Part shown: positions 52,013-61,375 of the stretch, piece by piece
Layout: each line of letters opens with the position of its first letter
Position numbering within the stretch: the first letter of the stretch is position 1
From: Gammaproteobacteria bacterium
GTDB lineage: Bacteria; Pseudomonadota; Gammaproteobacteria; Steroidobacterales; GCA-2729495
NCBI GenBank assembly: GCA_020851975.1
Contig: JADZBS010000003.1
Coordinates: 62,001 to 126,000, forward strand
Reading direction: 5' to 3'
Length of the DNA: 64,000 bases
Made by a program: the position numbers and the translations under genes
The notes under the pieces: model-generated
Databases searched by the model: none
What the model was told of the DNA's origin: nothing
The model's input: only the letters and a program-made list of their open reading frames with translations

Positions 52013-52245
52013 GATGATTCTCCGTCCGCACGATACTGGACCGGATCCCGCTCCGCCTCAGGCGGACTCGAGCCGGCTGCTGGGGGTCGTGCGTCGTAGC
52101 TTAACGCAGACGTCGCCGGTGCGCGTCACGGCGCTGCCGGTGGCGTCCGGTCACATCGCCAGGGATGCGGAAGGAACCGCCGCCGCTGTTTCCGAACAGG
52201 CAGTTACGGTGGCGCCGGGAACGACCTGGTCCGTCACCGGAAGGT

Positions 52246-52722
52246 TCAGACCGCCGCGCGGGGACGTGGCAGCCCCGGGCTGCGCCGCTCTCCGGCCGGG
52301 CCGTACTCGGCTGCCGCCGCCGGCTTGCCACGCAGGCAGCGCAGCGTGCCCTCCACGCGCCGGCGCTGGCCGCGGATCATCTGGCCGTTGGCATCGTTCA
52401 GCGCGCGGCATTGCTGGGTCAGCGCCAGCACCTGCTGCCAGCGCTGGCCGATCCCGCCGTCGGCACTGAAGCTGCGTCCCGCACGACCCGGACGGTCGGC
52501 GAGGCCCAGGCGGTCGAGCGTCGCCTGACGGCGTTGTTCGATGCCGTCGGCGCCGGCAATGGCACTGGCCTTGTTGCTGACGGCCCGGAGCAGGGCCTCG
52601 CCGTCGCGCGCGGCGAGGGCGTCACGCTCGGACTCGAGTGCGAGCAGCACGGATTGCATGGCGTCGATCTGCTCGTCGAGCAACTGCGCCAGTTCGCGGT
52701 CGGGAAGGGTATCGCGCGGCAC
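52246..52722 (-). CDS. flgN: Flagellar chaperone FlgN-like protein
   Basis: LAQLLDEQIDAMQSVLLALESERDALAARDGEALLRAVSNKASAI…LDRLGL; adjacent to flgM. Confidence 0.82.
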   Translation of the reverse strand: MPRDTLPDRELAQLLDEQIDAMQSVLLALESERDALAARDGEALLRAVSNKASAIAGADGIEQRRQATLDRLGLADRPGRAGRSFSADGGIGQRWQQVLALTQQCRALNDANGQMIRGQRRRVEGTLRCLRGKPAAAAEYGPAGERRSPGLPRPRAAV

Positions 52723-52729
52723 GGTGACC

Positions 52730-53041
52730 TCAGGCCAGATCCTGTTCCATGCGGATCAGGCGGGCGGCGATGCGCGCGGCATCGGGCCGGTAGTTGCCGG
52801 ACTCGATGCGTTCACGCAGCTCCTCGACCCGGGCGCGGTCCACGTCGGGAACCTCCGCGAGTCGCGCCTCGATGCCCTTGAGTCGCGCGGCGGTGCCGGT
52901 CAGTTCGACCTCATCGCGCGCAGCCCGGGCACGTTGCGTGGGGCCGGCCTCGGCGCTGCCCTGCGGGCGGCCGACGGCGCGGCTGCGCGTCGTGGGGACG
53001 TCGAGCCCCACCCTGCCGAAACTGCCGATCTTGTCCGCCAT
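52730..53041 (-). CDS. flgM: Anti-sigma-28 factor FlgM
   Basis: DEVELTGTAARLKGIEARLAEVPDVDRARVEELRERIESGNYRPDAARIAARLIRMEQDLA; ATG at 53041. Confidence 0.93.
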   Translation of the reverse strand: MADKIGSFGRVGLDVPTTRSRAVGRPQGSAEAGPTQRARAARDEVELTGTAARLKGIEARLAEVPDVDRARVEELRERIESGNYRPDAARIAARLIRMEQDLA

Positions 53042-53084
53042 CACTGCTCTCCCAAACTCCACGCCTGTCGGGTTCCCGCCGGTG

Positions 53085-53112
53085 TTATCGGCACCGAGCG
53101 GTCCGACCTTTA
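53085..53112 (-). promoter_or_regulatory. Candidate sigma-28 (FliA) promoter of flgM
   Basis: Minus strand TAAA-N16-GCCGATAA; the -10 matches consensus exactly, spacing is 1 nt longer than the enteric TAAA-N15. Confidence 0.55.
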
Positions 53113-53152
53113 GGGCGCAATAATCGCGCTGCGCCAACCCAGTCTGGTGCCC

Positions 53153-53872
53153 TCACGGCACCCGGATCTCGACCGACTTCTCATTCCGGACGACACCCTG
53201 GAGCACCCGGCGCGAGGACGGGTTCTCCACGCTGATGATTTCACCTAATGCGCCGTCGGCGCGCGCAATGCCCGCCATCTGGACCGCGATCGCCCCGGAC
53301 TTCGCCTCGAGGGTGACCTGCTGGCCCCGGCGGATCAGGACCGGCGCCGTCAGTTGCACCGGGGCGATGACGGCGCCTGCCGGCAGGCTGCGGCGCAGGA
53401 CCTGGCCGATGGCCGCACCGGTACTCGTGAGGTAGCCGCCCGGCACGGCGGCCACCACCCGGTCCGCCAAAATCACGTCGCCTGCCGCCAAAACTTTGCC
53501 ACGCTCGAGCGGCACAGCCGTCACGACCAGGGCCCGGCGCACCGTGACCTCGACGGGCACGCGCAGGCGCCAGGAACGCGGGCCATCGCACCGCACCTCC
53601 ACGCTGAACCGGCTGGCTTCGCCTGCCGCGTCCGGCACCGCTGCCTGCAGCGGCTGCCCGCAGGCAGGCAGACGCAGCCGCGGATCCACTGGCGCTGCGC
53701 TCACCTCGACGTGCTCGGCAGGATCCGTGTAGCGCGCCGCTACGACCTGCTCGGCGCTCGTGCCGATCGACGCGAGGTCCTGCCAGGTGTCAGCGCCGGC
53801 CTCGGGGCCGAACACCGCGAATCCCGCCAGCGCCACGGCATGAACCCTGCATCGGTAGGAGTGGTGTTTCAT
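53153..53872 (-). CDS. flgA: Flagellar basal body P-ring formation protein FlgA
   Basis: DPRLRLPACGQPLQAAVP, VEVRCDGPRSWRLRVPVEV, IGQVLRRSLPAGAVIAPVQLTAPVLIRRGQQVTLEAKSGAIAVQMAGIARADGALGEIISVENPSSRRVLQGVV. Confidence 0.95.
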   Translation of the reverse strand: MKHHSYRCRVHAVALAGFAVFGPEAGADTWQDLASIGTSAEQVVAARYTDPAEHVEVSAAPVDPRLRLPACGQPLQAAVPDAAGEASRFSVEVRCDGPRSWRLRVPVEVTVRRALVVTAVPLERGKVLAAGDVILADRVVAAVPGGYLTSTGAAIGQVLRRSLPAGAVIAPVQLTAPVLIRRGQQVTLEAKSGAIAVQMAGIARADGALGEIISVENPSSRRVLQGVVRNEKSVEIRVP

Positions 53873-53886
53873 CGTGAACGGGATAT

Positions 53887-53903
53887 TTGCAAGATCCATG
53901 CCG
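53887..53903 (-). promoter_or_regulatory. Weak sigma-54-like site upstream of flgA
   Basis: Minus strand CGGCATG-GATC-TTGCA; GG/GC spacing correct, 2 deviations from TGGCACG-N4-TTGCA; very close to the annotated ATG. Confidence 0.3.
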
Positions 53904-54033
53904 GCCGGTGGAAAGGCGGGGCGGGCTCGCCGGCGGCAAGTCGCTGCCCTCGTTGCAGGCCGTTGCCCCTGTCGTGGCAGGTCCTTGCCGTTCGGGCTGC
54001 ACGGCGCACGGCACCTGTCCCTACCGGTCGTCA

Positions 54034-54050
54034 TGGCACGCCTCTTGCAA
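54034..54050 (+). promoter_or_regulatory. Sigma-54 (RpoN) promoter of the flgB operon
   Basis: TGGCACG-CCTC-TTGCAA, matches -24/-12 consensus TGGCACG-N4-TTGCW. Confidence 0.85.
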
Positions 54051-54088
54051 CGCCCCCTGCAGGCAAGACACGCACACGGGAGTGAGCG

Positions 54089-54487
54089 ATGCCACTCGAC
54101 ATCAACCAGGTGTTCGCACCGCACGAGCGGGTGCTGACCACGGCGAGCCAGCGCATGGAACTGCTGGCCGCCAACATGGCCAATGCCGACACACCTAATT
54201 ACAAGGCGCGCGATCTCGACTTCCGCGCCGCCCTGCAGTCGGCGGAAGCCGGCAGCATGAGCCTCGCTGCCACGAACCCGGGGCACATCGGTAGAGCCAG
54301 TCGCGGCAGCGGCCGGGCCGAGGTGCTGTACCGCGTGCCCGACCAGCCCACGCTCGACGGCAACACCGTCGATGCCCAGAAGGAAAGCGCCGCCATCGCC
54401 GAGACCGCGACGCGCTACCAGGCGTCTCTCACCTTCCTCGACCAGCGCATCCGCGGGCTGCGCATGGCCATCACCGGAGGACGCTGA
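54089..54487 (+). CDS. flgB: Flagellar basal-body rod protein FlgB
   Basis: [28 protein letters not shown]…[32 protein letters not shown]. Confidence 0.97.
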   Translation: MPLDINQVFAPHERVLTTASQRMELLAANMANADTPNYKARDLDFRAALQSAEAGSMSLAATNPGHIGRASRGSGRAEVLYRVPDQPTLDGNTVDAQKESAAIAETATRYQASLTFLDQRIRGLRMAITGGR

Positions 54488-54489
54488 TC

Positions 54490-54915
54490 ATGGCTCTCTT
54501 CAAGATCTTCGACATCGCCGGCTCCGCCATGAGCGCGCAGTCGGTGCGACTCAACGCCACCGCGAGCAACCTCGCCAACGCCAGCAGCGTCGCCGGCAGC
54601 CCCGAGGCCGCCTATCGCGCACGCCAGCCGGTGTTCCAGGCCGCCATGGCGGAGGCCACCGGCGACCTGCTGACGGACCCGGCCTCCGCCGGCGTGAAGG
54701 TCACCGGCGTGCTCGAGAGCCAGGCACCGCCGGCACGCGTGTACCAGCCCGGGCATCCGCAGGCGGACGCCGAAGGCTACGTCTACATGTCCAACGTCAA
54801 CGTCGTGGACGAGATGGTCAACATGATCTCGGCCTCGCGCACCTACCAGAACAGCGTCGAAGTGCTCAACACGTCCAAGGAGCTGCTGCTCCGGACGCTG
54901 AGCCTCGGCCAGTGA
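54490..54915 (+). CDS. flgC: Flagellar basal-body rod protein FlgC
   Basis: [78 protein letters not shown]. Confidence 0.97.
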   Translation: MALFKIFDIAGSAMSAQSVRLNATASNLANASSVAGSPEAAYRARQPVFQAAMAEATGDLLTDPASAGVKVTGVLESQAPPARVYQPGHPQADAEGYVYMSNVNVVDEMVNMISASRTYQNSVEVLNTSKELLLRTLSLGQ

Positions 54916-54933
54916 CGCCAGGAGCGATGACCC

Positions 54934-55614
54934 ATGGCCACGATCGACGGCAGCTCTTTCTACGGTGATCTCGGCTCGTCCTACCGGCTGCAGCAGCCGG
55001 CCCAGAAGGACCGCCAGGCCCTCGGCCAGGAGGAATTCCTGAAGCTGATGCTCACGCAGTTCCGCAACCAGGATCCGCTCAAGCCACAGGATCCGGCGGA
55101 GTTCCTGTCGCAGCTCGCGCAGGTCTCGAGCGTGACCGGCATCGCCGAGATGAAGAACTCCATCGCGACACTCGCCGACTCGCTGTACGCCGGCCAGGCG
55201 CTGCAGGCGGCGAGCGTCGTCGGCCGCAGCGTGCTCGCCCCGTCCGACGCCGCCACGCTCGCCGCCGGCGAGACCGTGCGCGGTGCCGTCGACCTGCCCG
55301 CCTCCACCCAGGCCGGGTTCGTGCGCGTGCTCGACGGCAGCGGCGCACTGGTGCGCGAAATCCCGCTCGGGCCGCGCGCCGCCGGACTGGCGAGTTTCGA
55401 GTGGGACGGTCGCACCGCCACCGGCCAGGGCGCCGCTCCGGGCAGCTACCGCATCGTCGCCGGCTACCGCAGCTCGGGCCAGGAAATCGCCGCCGATACC
55501 TTCGTCGCCAAGCGAGTCGCCAGCGTTGCCCTCGGCGGCGATGGCGGACGCACGGAAATCACCACCACGGACAACCAGACGCTCGGCCTCGGCGAAGTCC
55601 GGGCCATCTACTAG
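54934..55614 (+). CDS. flgD: Flagellar hook assembly protein FlgD
   Basis: LGQEEFLKLMLTQFRNQDPLKPQDPAEFLSQLAQVSSVTGIAEMKNSI…. Confidence 0.97.
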   Translation: MATIDGSSFYGDLGSSYRLQQPAQKDRQALGQEEFLKLMLTQFRNQDPLKPQDPAEFLSQLAQVSSVTGIAEMKNSIATLADSLYAGQALQAASVVGRSVLAPSDAATLAAGETVRGAVDLPASTQAGFVRVLDGSGALVREIPLGPRAAGLASFEWDGRTATGQGAAPGSYRIVAGYRSSGQEIAADTFVAKRVASVALGGDGGRTEITTTDNQTLGLGEVRAIY

Positions 55615-55637
55615 TCATCGACCAGAGGAGACGCCAC

Positions 55638-56834
55638 ATGTCTTTCCAGATTGCCCTCTCCGGCCTGAATGCCGCCTCGACGGACCTGCAGGTCACGTCC
55701 AACAACATCGCCAACGCCAACACCACGGCGTTCAAGTCCTCGCGCGCTGAGTTTGCCGACGTGTTCTCCGGCGATGCCATCGGCATCGGCAACGGCGTGC
55801 GCCTCGCCGAGGTACGCCAGGAGTTCACCCAGGGCAACGTCGAGATCACCGAGCGCCAGCTCGACCTCGCCGTCAGCGGCAAAGGGTTTTTCGTCGTCAA
55901 CGACAACGGCAGCTACCTGTACTCGCGCGTCGGCGCCTTCGGACTCGACCAGCAGGGCTACGTGCAGAACTCTGAAGCCGAGCGCCTGCAGGTCTATCCG
56001 CCGCACGGCGACGGCACGTTCAACATCGGGGCGCTGATCGACCTGCGGTTCACCACCGAGACGGCGCCGCCGCAGCCGACCGCCACGGTCGACATGAACA
56101 TCAACCTCCCGGCCGGCGCCGCACTGCCGCCGGTGTCGCCGTTCGATCCGACGGACCCGCAGACCTACAACCACAGCACGTCGACCATCACCTACGATTC
56201 CCTCGGCGCGGCCCACAACACCACGTTCTACTTCTACCCGACCGCCACCGGCTGGGATGCTGCCACCACCATCGATGGCAACGCCGTCGGCACGCCGCAG
56301 GCCTTCACCTTCACCTCGGCCGGCGTGCTCGCCACCCCGGCCAATGGCGTGATCAACTTCAACGGCTACGATCCCGGCAACGGCGCGCTCGCCATGAACC
56401 TCGCCCTCGACCTGTCGCCGACCACCCAGTACGGCTCGGACTTCGTGGTCAACACGATCAACCCGGACGGCCAGGCGGCCGGGCGCCTGCGCAGCATCGA
56501 GATCGACCCGACGGGCGTGGTCTTCGCGCGCTTCTCCAACGGCCAGTCCGATTCGCTCGGCAAGATCGCGCTCGCCAACTTCTCCAACCCGGAGGGGTTG
56601 CTGAAGGTGAGCGACACCTCGTTCCAGGAGACCTTCGCCTCCGGCGTGCCGCTGCGGGGCGAGGCCACGCAATCGGACTTCGGCGTGATCCAGTCCGGTG
56701 CGCTGGAGTCTTCCAACGTCGACCTGACCGAGCAGCTGGTGCGCATGATCACCAGCCAGCGGCTGTTCCAGGCGAACGCCCAGGTCATCTCGACCATGGA
56801 CAGCGTCACCCAGACGATCATCAACATCCGCTGA
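55638..56834 (+). CDS. flgE: Flagellar hook protein FlgE
   Basis: MSFQIALSGLNAASTDLQVTSNNIANANTTAFKSSRAEFADVF … ESSNVDLTEQLVRMITSQRLFQANAQVISTMDSVTQTIINIR. Confidence 0.96.
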   Translation: MSFQIALSGLNAASTDLQVTSNNIANANTTAFKSSRAEFADVFSGDAIGIGNGVRLAEVRQEFTQGNVEITERQLDLAVSGKGFFVVNDNGSYLYSRVGAFGLDQQGYVQNSEAERLQVYPPHGDGTFNIGALIDLRFTTETAPPQPTATVDMNINLPAGAALPPVSPFDPTDPQTYNHSTSTITYDSLGAAHNTTFYFYPTATGWDAATTIDGNAVGTPQAFTFTSAGVLATPANGVINFNGYDPGNGALAMNLALDLSPTTQYGSDFVVNTINPDGQAAGRLRSIEIDPTGVVFARFSNGQSDSLGKIALANFSNPEGLLKVSDTSFQETFASGVPLRGEATQSDFGVIQSGALESSNVDLTEQLVRMITSQRLFQANAQVISTMDSVTQTIINIR

Positions 56835-56848
56835 CCGGGTACTGAGTC

Positions 56849-57592
56849 ATGGACCGCCTGATCTACGTGGCGATGACCGGGGCGCGCGAAGCGATGCGCG
56901 CCCAGTCGCTGGTCGCCCACAACATCGCCAACGCCGGCACCACGGGCTTTCGCGCCGTGCGCCACAGCGTCGAGGCGCAGGCCGTGCAGGGCCCGGGGCT
57001 CGCCACGCGCATCAACCCCGTCACCCTGCCCGACACGTGGAACGCGGCGAGCGGCACCATGATCCAGACAGGGCGGGAACTGGACATCGCCATCCAGGGT
57101 GATGGCTGGATCGCCGTGCAGGACACCGACGGCAGCGAGGCGTACACGCGCGCCGGCAGTCTGCGCATCAATGCGGCCGGCATGCTCGAGACAGCCGGCG
57201 GACAGCTCGTCAAGGGTAGCGGCGGGCCGGTGTCAATACCGGATTTCAGCGAACTGTACATCGGCAACGACGGCCAGATCTCCGTCGTGCCGAAGGGTCA
57301 GACGCCGGAGAGCCTGGCGGTGGTGGAACGCATCAAGCTCGTCGACCCGCCACAGGCGCAGATGATCGCCGCCGGCAACGGCCTCTACCGCATGGCCGAC
57401 GGCAGCGAAGCGGCGGCCGACGCCACCGTCACCATCGCCAGCGGCCAGCTGGAGTCCTCGAACGTGAACGCCACCGCCGCCCTGGTGGAAATGATCGAGG
57501 TCGCGCGCGCCTACGACATGCAGGTGCGCGTCATGCACTCGGCCGACGAGAACGCCGCGGCGGCCGCGCGGCTGATACGCACCGGCGGCTGA
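56849..57592 (+). CDS. flgF: Flagellar basal-body rod protein FlgF
   Basis: MDRLIYVAMTGAREAMRAQSLVAHNIANAGTTGFRAVRHSVEAQAVQGPGLATRI…. Confidence 0.96.
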   Translation: MDRLIYVAMTGAREAMRAQSLVAHNIANAGTTGFRAVRHSVEAQAVQGPGLATRINPVTLPDTWNAASGTMIQTGRELDIAIQGDGWIAVQDTDGSEAYTRAGSLRINAAGMLETAGGQLVKGSGGPVSIPDFSELYIGNDGQISVVPKGQTPESLAVVERIKLVDPPQAQMIAAGNGLYRMADGSEAAADATVTIASGQLESSNVNATAALVEMIEVARAYDMQVRVMHSADENAAAAARLIRTGG

Positions 57593-57625
57593 CGCCGCAC
57601 ACACGGACACTGAGGAGTCACGACG

Positions 57626-58408
57626 ATGGAATCACTCTGGGTTGCCAAGACCGGCCTCGACGCGCAGCAGACGCGCATGACCGTGGTCTCCAACAATCTC
57701 GCCAACGTGAACACCAACGGCTTCAAGAAGGGTCGGGTGATCTTCGAAGACCTGCTCTACCAGAATCTCTCGCAGGCGGGCGGCGCCACCTCCCAGAACA
57801 CCGAGCAGCCGACGGGCCTCAACCTCGGCACCGGCGTACGCGTGGTGGCCACCGAGAAGTCATTCAGCCAGGGAACCACGGTGAACACCGGCAATCCCTT
57901 CGACATCATGATCAGCGGCCGCGGCTTCTTCCAGATCCTCCTGCCCGACGGCAGCGAAGCCTACACGCGCGATGGCTCCTTCAAGATCGACTCCGAGGGC
58001 CGGCTGGTCACTGCCTCTGGCTACGAGGTGCAGCCCTCGATCACCGTGCCCAACGGCACGACCAGCATCACGGTATCGGGCGATGGCGTGGTGCAGGCCA
58101 CCGTCACCGGCCAGGTCGAGCCGGTCACGCTCGGTACGCTGCAGATCGCCGACGTCATCAACCCGGCCGGGCTGCAGCCGCGCGGCCAGAATCTGCTGGT
58201 GGAATCCGCCGCGAGCGGCACGCCGCAGCTCGGCAACCCCGGTCTCGAGGGCCGCGGTGAGCTGGTGCAGGGTTCCGTCGAGGGCTCCAACGTCAATGTC
58301 GTCGAGGAACTCGTGGGCATGATCGAGACGCAGCGCGCCTACGAGATGGCCTCGAAGGCCATCTCCACCAGCGAGCAGATGCTCCAGTACCTGAACAACA
58401 ACCTGTGA
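57626..58408 (+). CDS. flgG: Flagellar basal-body rod protein FlgG
   Basis: MESLWVAKTGLDAQQTRMTVVSNNLANVNTNGFKKGRVIFEDLLYQNL…EELVGMIETQRAYEMASKAISTSEQMLQYLNNNL. Confidence 0.98.
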   Translation: MESLWVAKTGLDAQQTRMTVVSNNLANVNTNGFKKGRVIFEDLLYQNLSQAGGATSQNTEQPTGLNLGTGVRVVATEKSFSQGTTVNTGNPFDIMISGRGFFQILLPDGSEAYTRDGSFKIDSEGRLVTASGYEVQPSITVPNGTTSITVSGDGVVQATVTGQVEPVTLGTLQIADVINPAGLQPRGQNLLVESAASGTPQLGNPGLEGRGELVQGSVEGSNVNVVEELVGMIETQRAYEMASKAISTSEQMLQYLNNNL

Positions 58409-58446
58409 GGGTGACTCGTGCGCACACACCACCCGGAAGGTCACCG

Positions 58447-59127
58447 ATGAACGCCAGCCGATTCCCCGTCGCAGCCGCCGTGCTCGCGCTCGCCGCCCTC
58501 ATCGGCGGCTGCGGCAGTGTGGCCACGCGGCCCGGCGAGTACGCCCCGACCCCGCCGCGTGAGCCGGCTCCGCCACCGCCGGAGAGCGGTGCCGTGTACC
58601 GTCCGACCACGTCGATCTCGCTCTTCGAGGACCTGAAGGCACGCCGCGTGGGCGACACGCTCACCATCCGGCTCGCCGAGCGCACCCAGGCTTCCAAGAC
58701 CGCCAGCACGGATGCCAAGAAGGACACGAAGACCGACACCGGTGCGCCGGTACTGTTCGGCGACACGGTGACCCGCAATGGCGAGCAGATCCTCAGCAAC
58801 GAGTGGGAGACCGCCCAGGAGTTCGAAGGCGAAGGATCGAGCAGCCAGAGCAACCGGCTCGACGGCAACATCACCGTGACGGTGGCCGAAGTCCTGGCCA
58901 ACGGCAATCTCTACGTGCGCGGCGAGAAGTGGCTGGCGCTGAACCAGGGCGAGGAATTCGTGCAGGTCGCCGGTATCGTGCGCCCGTCGGACATCGGTGC
59001 CGACAATTCCGTGCCCTCCTACAAGATTGCCGACGCCCGCATCACCTACGGGGGCCGGGGCCTGATCAACGATTCCAACGAGCCGGGCCTGCTGGCCCGT
59101 CTGTTCATGAAGTTCTGGCCGCTGTAG
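58447..59127 (+). CDS. flgH: Flagellar L-ring lipoprotein FlgH
   Basis: Lipobox [43 protein letters not shown]…[55 protein letters not shown]. Confidence 0.97.
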   Translation: MNASRFPVAAAVLALAALIGGCGSVATRPGEYAPTPPREPAPPPPESGAVYRPTTSISLFEDLKARRVGDTLTIRLAERTQASKTASTDAKKDTKTDTGAPVLFGDTVTRNGEQILSNEWETAQEFEGEGSSSQSNRLDGNITVTVAEVLANGNLYVRGEKWLALNQGEEFVQVAGIVRPSDIGADNSVPSYKIADARITYGGRGLINDSNEPGLLARLFMKFWPL

Positions 59128-59161
59128 CGGCGCTACGGCCGATCCCCGGGAGACACAAGCC

Positions 59162-60301
59162 ATGAAGTCCCGACACGACGCCCGCCTGGTGCAGACCGCC
59201 TGGCTCCTGACCGGCATGATGCTGGTGCTGCTGCAGGTGGCCGCCGAAGCGCGCGCCGAGCGCATCAAGGATCTTGCCTCCGTCGCCGGCGTACGCACCA
59301 ACCAGCTGGTGGGTTACGGCCTGGTCGTTGGCCTCGACGGCACGGGCGACCAGACCACGCAGGCCCCCTTCACCACGCAGAGCCTGATCAGCATGCTGGA
59401 GCGCCTCGGCGTGACGCTGCCACCGGGCACCAATCTGCAGCTGAAGAACATTGCCGCCGTGGCCGTGCACGCCGACCTGCCGCCCTTCGCCAAGCCAGGA
59501 CAGGGCATCGACGTCACCGTCTCCTCGATCGCCAACGCCAAGAGCCTGCGCGGCGGCACGCTGCTGATCACGCCGCTCAAGGGCCTCGACGGGCAGATCT
59601 ACGCCATTGCCCAGGGGAACCTCGCCGTGGGCGGCCTCGGTGTCTCCGGCCAGGACGGCTCGAGCATCGCCATCAACGTGCCGAGCGTCGGCCGCATTCC
59701 CAACGGCGCCACGGTGGAGCGTGCCGTGCCGACACAGTTCGCCGGCAACGATCACCTGACACTCAACCTGCACCAGCCCGACTTCACCACGGCCACGCAG
59801 CTTGCCGACACGATCAACAAGCTGCTCGGCGCCGGCACCGCCCTGCCGCTCGACCCGACCTCGATCCGCGTAAGCGCCCCGCAGGCGGCCGCCGATCGCA
59901 TCTCCTTCCTGTCCGCCATCGAGAACCTCGAACTGACGCCGGGCACCGCTCCCGCCAAGGTCATCGTCAATTCGCGCACGGGCACGGTCGTGATCAATGC
60001 GCAGGTGCGGGTGATGCCCGCTGCCGTGTCGCACGGTTCCCTGGTCGTCAGCATCACCGAAGACTTCGACGTCAGCCAGCCGCAGCCCTTCGCCGAGGAA
60101 GGCCAGACCGTGGTCACGCCGCAGACGAACATCGAGATCGCCCAGGCGGAGAACCGCATGTTCCTGTTCAAGCCGGGCGTGGAGCTCAACGACATCGTCA
60201 AGGCCGTGAACGAGGTTGGCGCCGCTCCGGGTGACCTGGTGGCAATCCTCGAAGCCTTGCGTGCCGCCGGCGCCCTGCGCGCCGAGCTGCTGGTCATCTA
60301 G
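59162..60301 (+). CDS. flgI: Flagellar P-ring protein FlgI
   Basis: [58 protein letters not shown]…. Confidence 0.98.
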   Translation: MKSRHDARLVQTAWLLTGMMLVLLQVAAEARAERIKDLASVAGVRTNQLVGYGLVVGLDGTGDQTTQAPFTTQSLISMLERLGVTLPPGTNLQLKNIAAVAVHADLPPFAKPGQGIDVTVSSIANAKSLRGGTLLITPLKGLDGQIYAIAQGNLAVGGLGVSGQDGSSIAINVPSVGRIPNGATVERAVPTQFAGNDHLTLNLHQPDFTTATQLADTINKLLGAGTALPLDPTSIRVSAPQAAADRISFLSAIENLELTPGTAPAKVIVNSRTGTVVINAQVRVMPAAVSHGSLVVSITEDFDVSQPQPFAEEGQTVVTPQTNIEIAQAENRMFLFKPGVELNDIVKAVNEVGAAPGDLVAILEALRAAGALRAELLVI

Positions 60302-60308
60302 GACGACC

Positions 60309-61325
60309 ATGGCCACGCTCGCCCCGCTGCCGCAGGCCCCGAGCACGGCGACAGATTTCGCCGCGCTGGCCGAGCTGCGTGCCCGTGCGGGCGGCGAAGG
60401 CGGTGCGGAGGTCACGCGCGAAACCGCGCGCCAGTTCGAAGCGCTGTTCGTGCAGATGATGCTGAAAAGCATGCGCGAGGCTGGCGCTGCCTTCGGCGAC
60501 GGCAGCGACACCACTTACCGGGATCTCTTCGACCAGCAGATCGCGGTCGAGATCACCCGCGGCCGGGGCCTCGGCGTCGCCGAGATGCTGGCCCGCCAGC
60601 TCGAAGCCGGCAGCACCCAGAAAACGCCGGCGCTGCGTGCGCCCGGCACCGCCGACGTCGTGCCCTCACTCATACCGGCACCACCGACGCCACCGCCGGC
60701 ACGCTTCCAGCTCAGTGCGCCGGACGACACCGCGCTGCTCGCATCCGCCTCGGCACCGGCGTTTGCGCCCGACGGACCCACGACCGCCCGGGCGACGGAC
60801 ATCTGGCAGGACTGGAGGCCGGCCAGTCCCGAGGAATTCATCCGCGACCTGTGGCCGCACGCCGAGCGGGCCGGCAGCGAACTCGGCGTCGATCCGCGCG
60901 CGATCGTCGCGCAGGCGGCGCTCGAAACGGGCTGGGGCCGTCACGTCGCGCGCGACGCTCACGGCACCAGCGGCAACAACCTCTTCAACATCAAGGCCGA
61001 CACGCGCTGGAGCGGCGCGCGCCTGGCCGTGCGCACGCTCGAATTCCGCGACGGCCTGCCAAGGCAGGAGATCGCCGCATTCCGCGCCTACCCCGACCTG
61101 CCCGCGGCGTTCGACGATTATGTCGGGTTCCTGCGCGGCAATCCGCGCTACGCCGAAGCCCTCACCCACGGTGCCGAACCCGGGCGCTTTGCCGAAGCGC
61201 TGCAGGCAGCAGGCTACGCGACCGATCCCGGCTATGCCGACAAGTTACGTTCAATCCTCGCCAGCCCGCGCTTCGGCGATCTGGTCGGGGCGCTCAAGAA
61301 TCCCGCCGGTATGCCGAGACTCTGA
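60309..61325 (+). CDS. flgJ: Flagellar rod assembly protein FlgJ with C-terminal muramidase domain
   Basis: ARQFEALFVQMMLKSMREAGAAFGDGSDTTYRDLFDQQIAVEITRGRGLGVAEML; ELGVDPRAIVAQAALETGWGRHVARDAHGTSGNNLFNIKAD. Confidence 0.96.
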   Translation: MATLAPLPQAPSTATDFAALAELRARAGGEGGAEVTRETARQFEALFVQMMLKSMREAGAAFGDGSDTTYRDLFDQQIAVEITRGRGLGVAEMLARQLEAGSTQKTPALRAPGTADVVPSLIPAPPTPPPARFQLSAPDDTALLASASAPAFAPDGPTTARATDIWQDWRPASPEEFIRDLWPHAERAGSELGVDPRAIVAQAALETGWGRHVARDAHGTSGNNLFNIKADTRWSGARLAVRTLEFRDGLPRQEIAAFRAYPDLPAAFDDYVGFLRGNPRYAEALTHGAEPGRFAEALQAAGYATDPGYADKLRSILASPRFGDLVGALKNPAGMPRL

Positions 61326-61375
61326 GGCAACGGTGACCCGCATGCCCCCGATACGCTGACGCACCGGATGCAGCC

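Noticed and set aside
53976-53995. Second sigma-54 site (TGGCAGGTCCTTGCC) upstream of flgB
   Set aside because: GG-to-GC spacing is one base too short for RpoN recognition; the 54034 site fits correctly.
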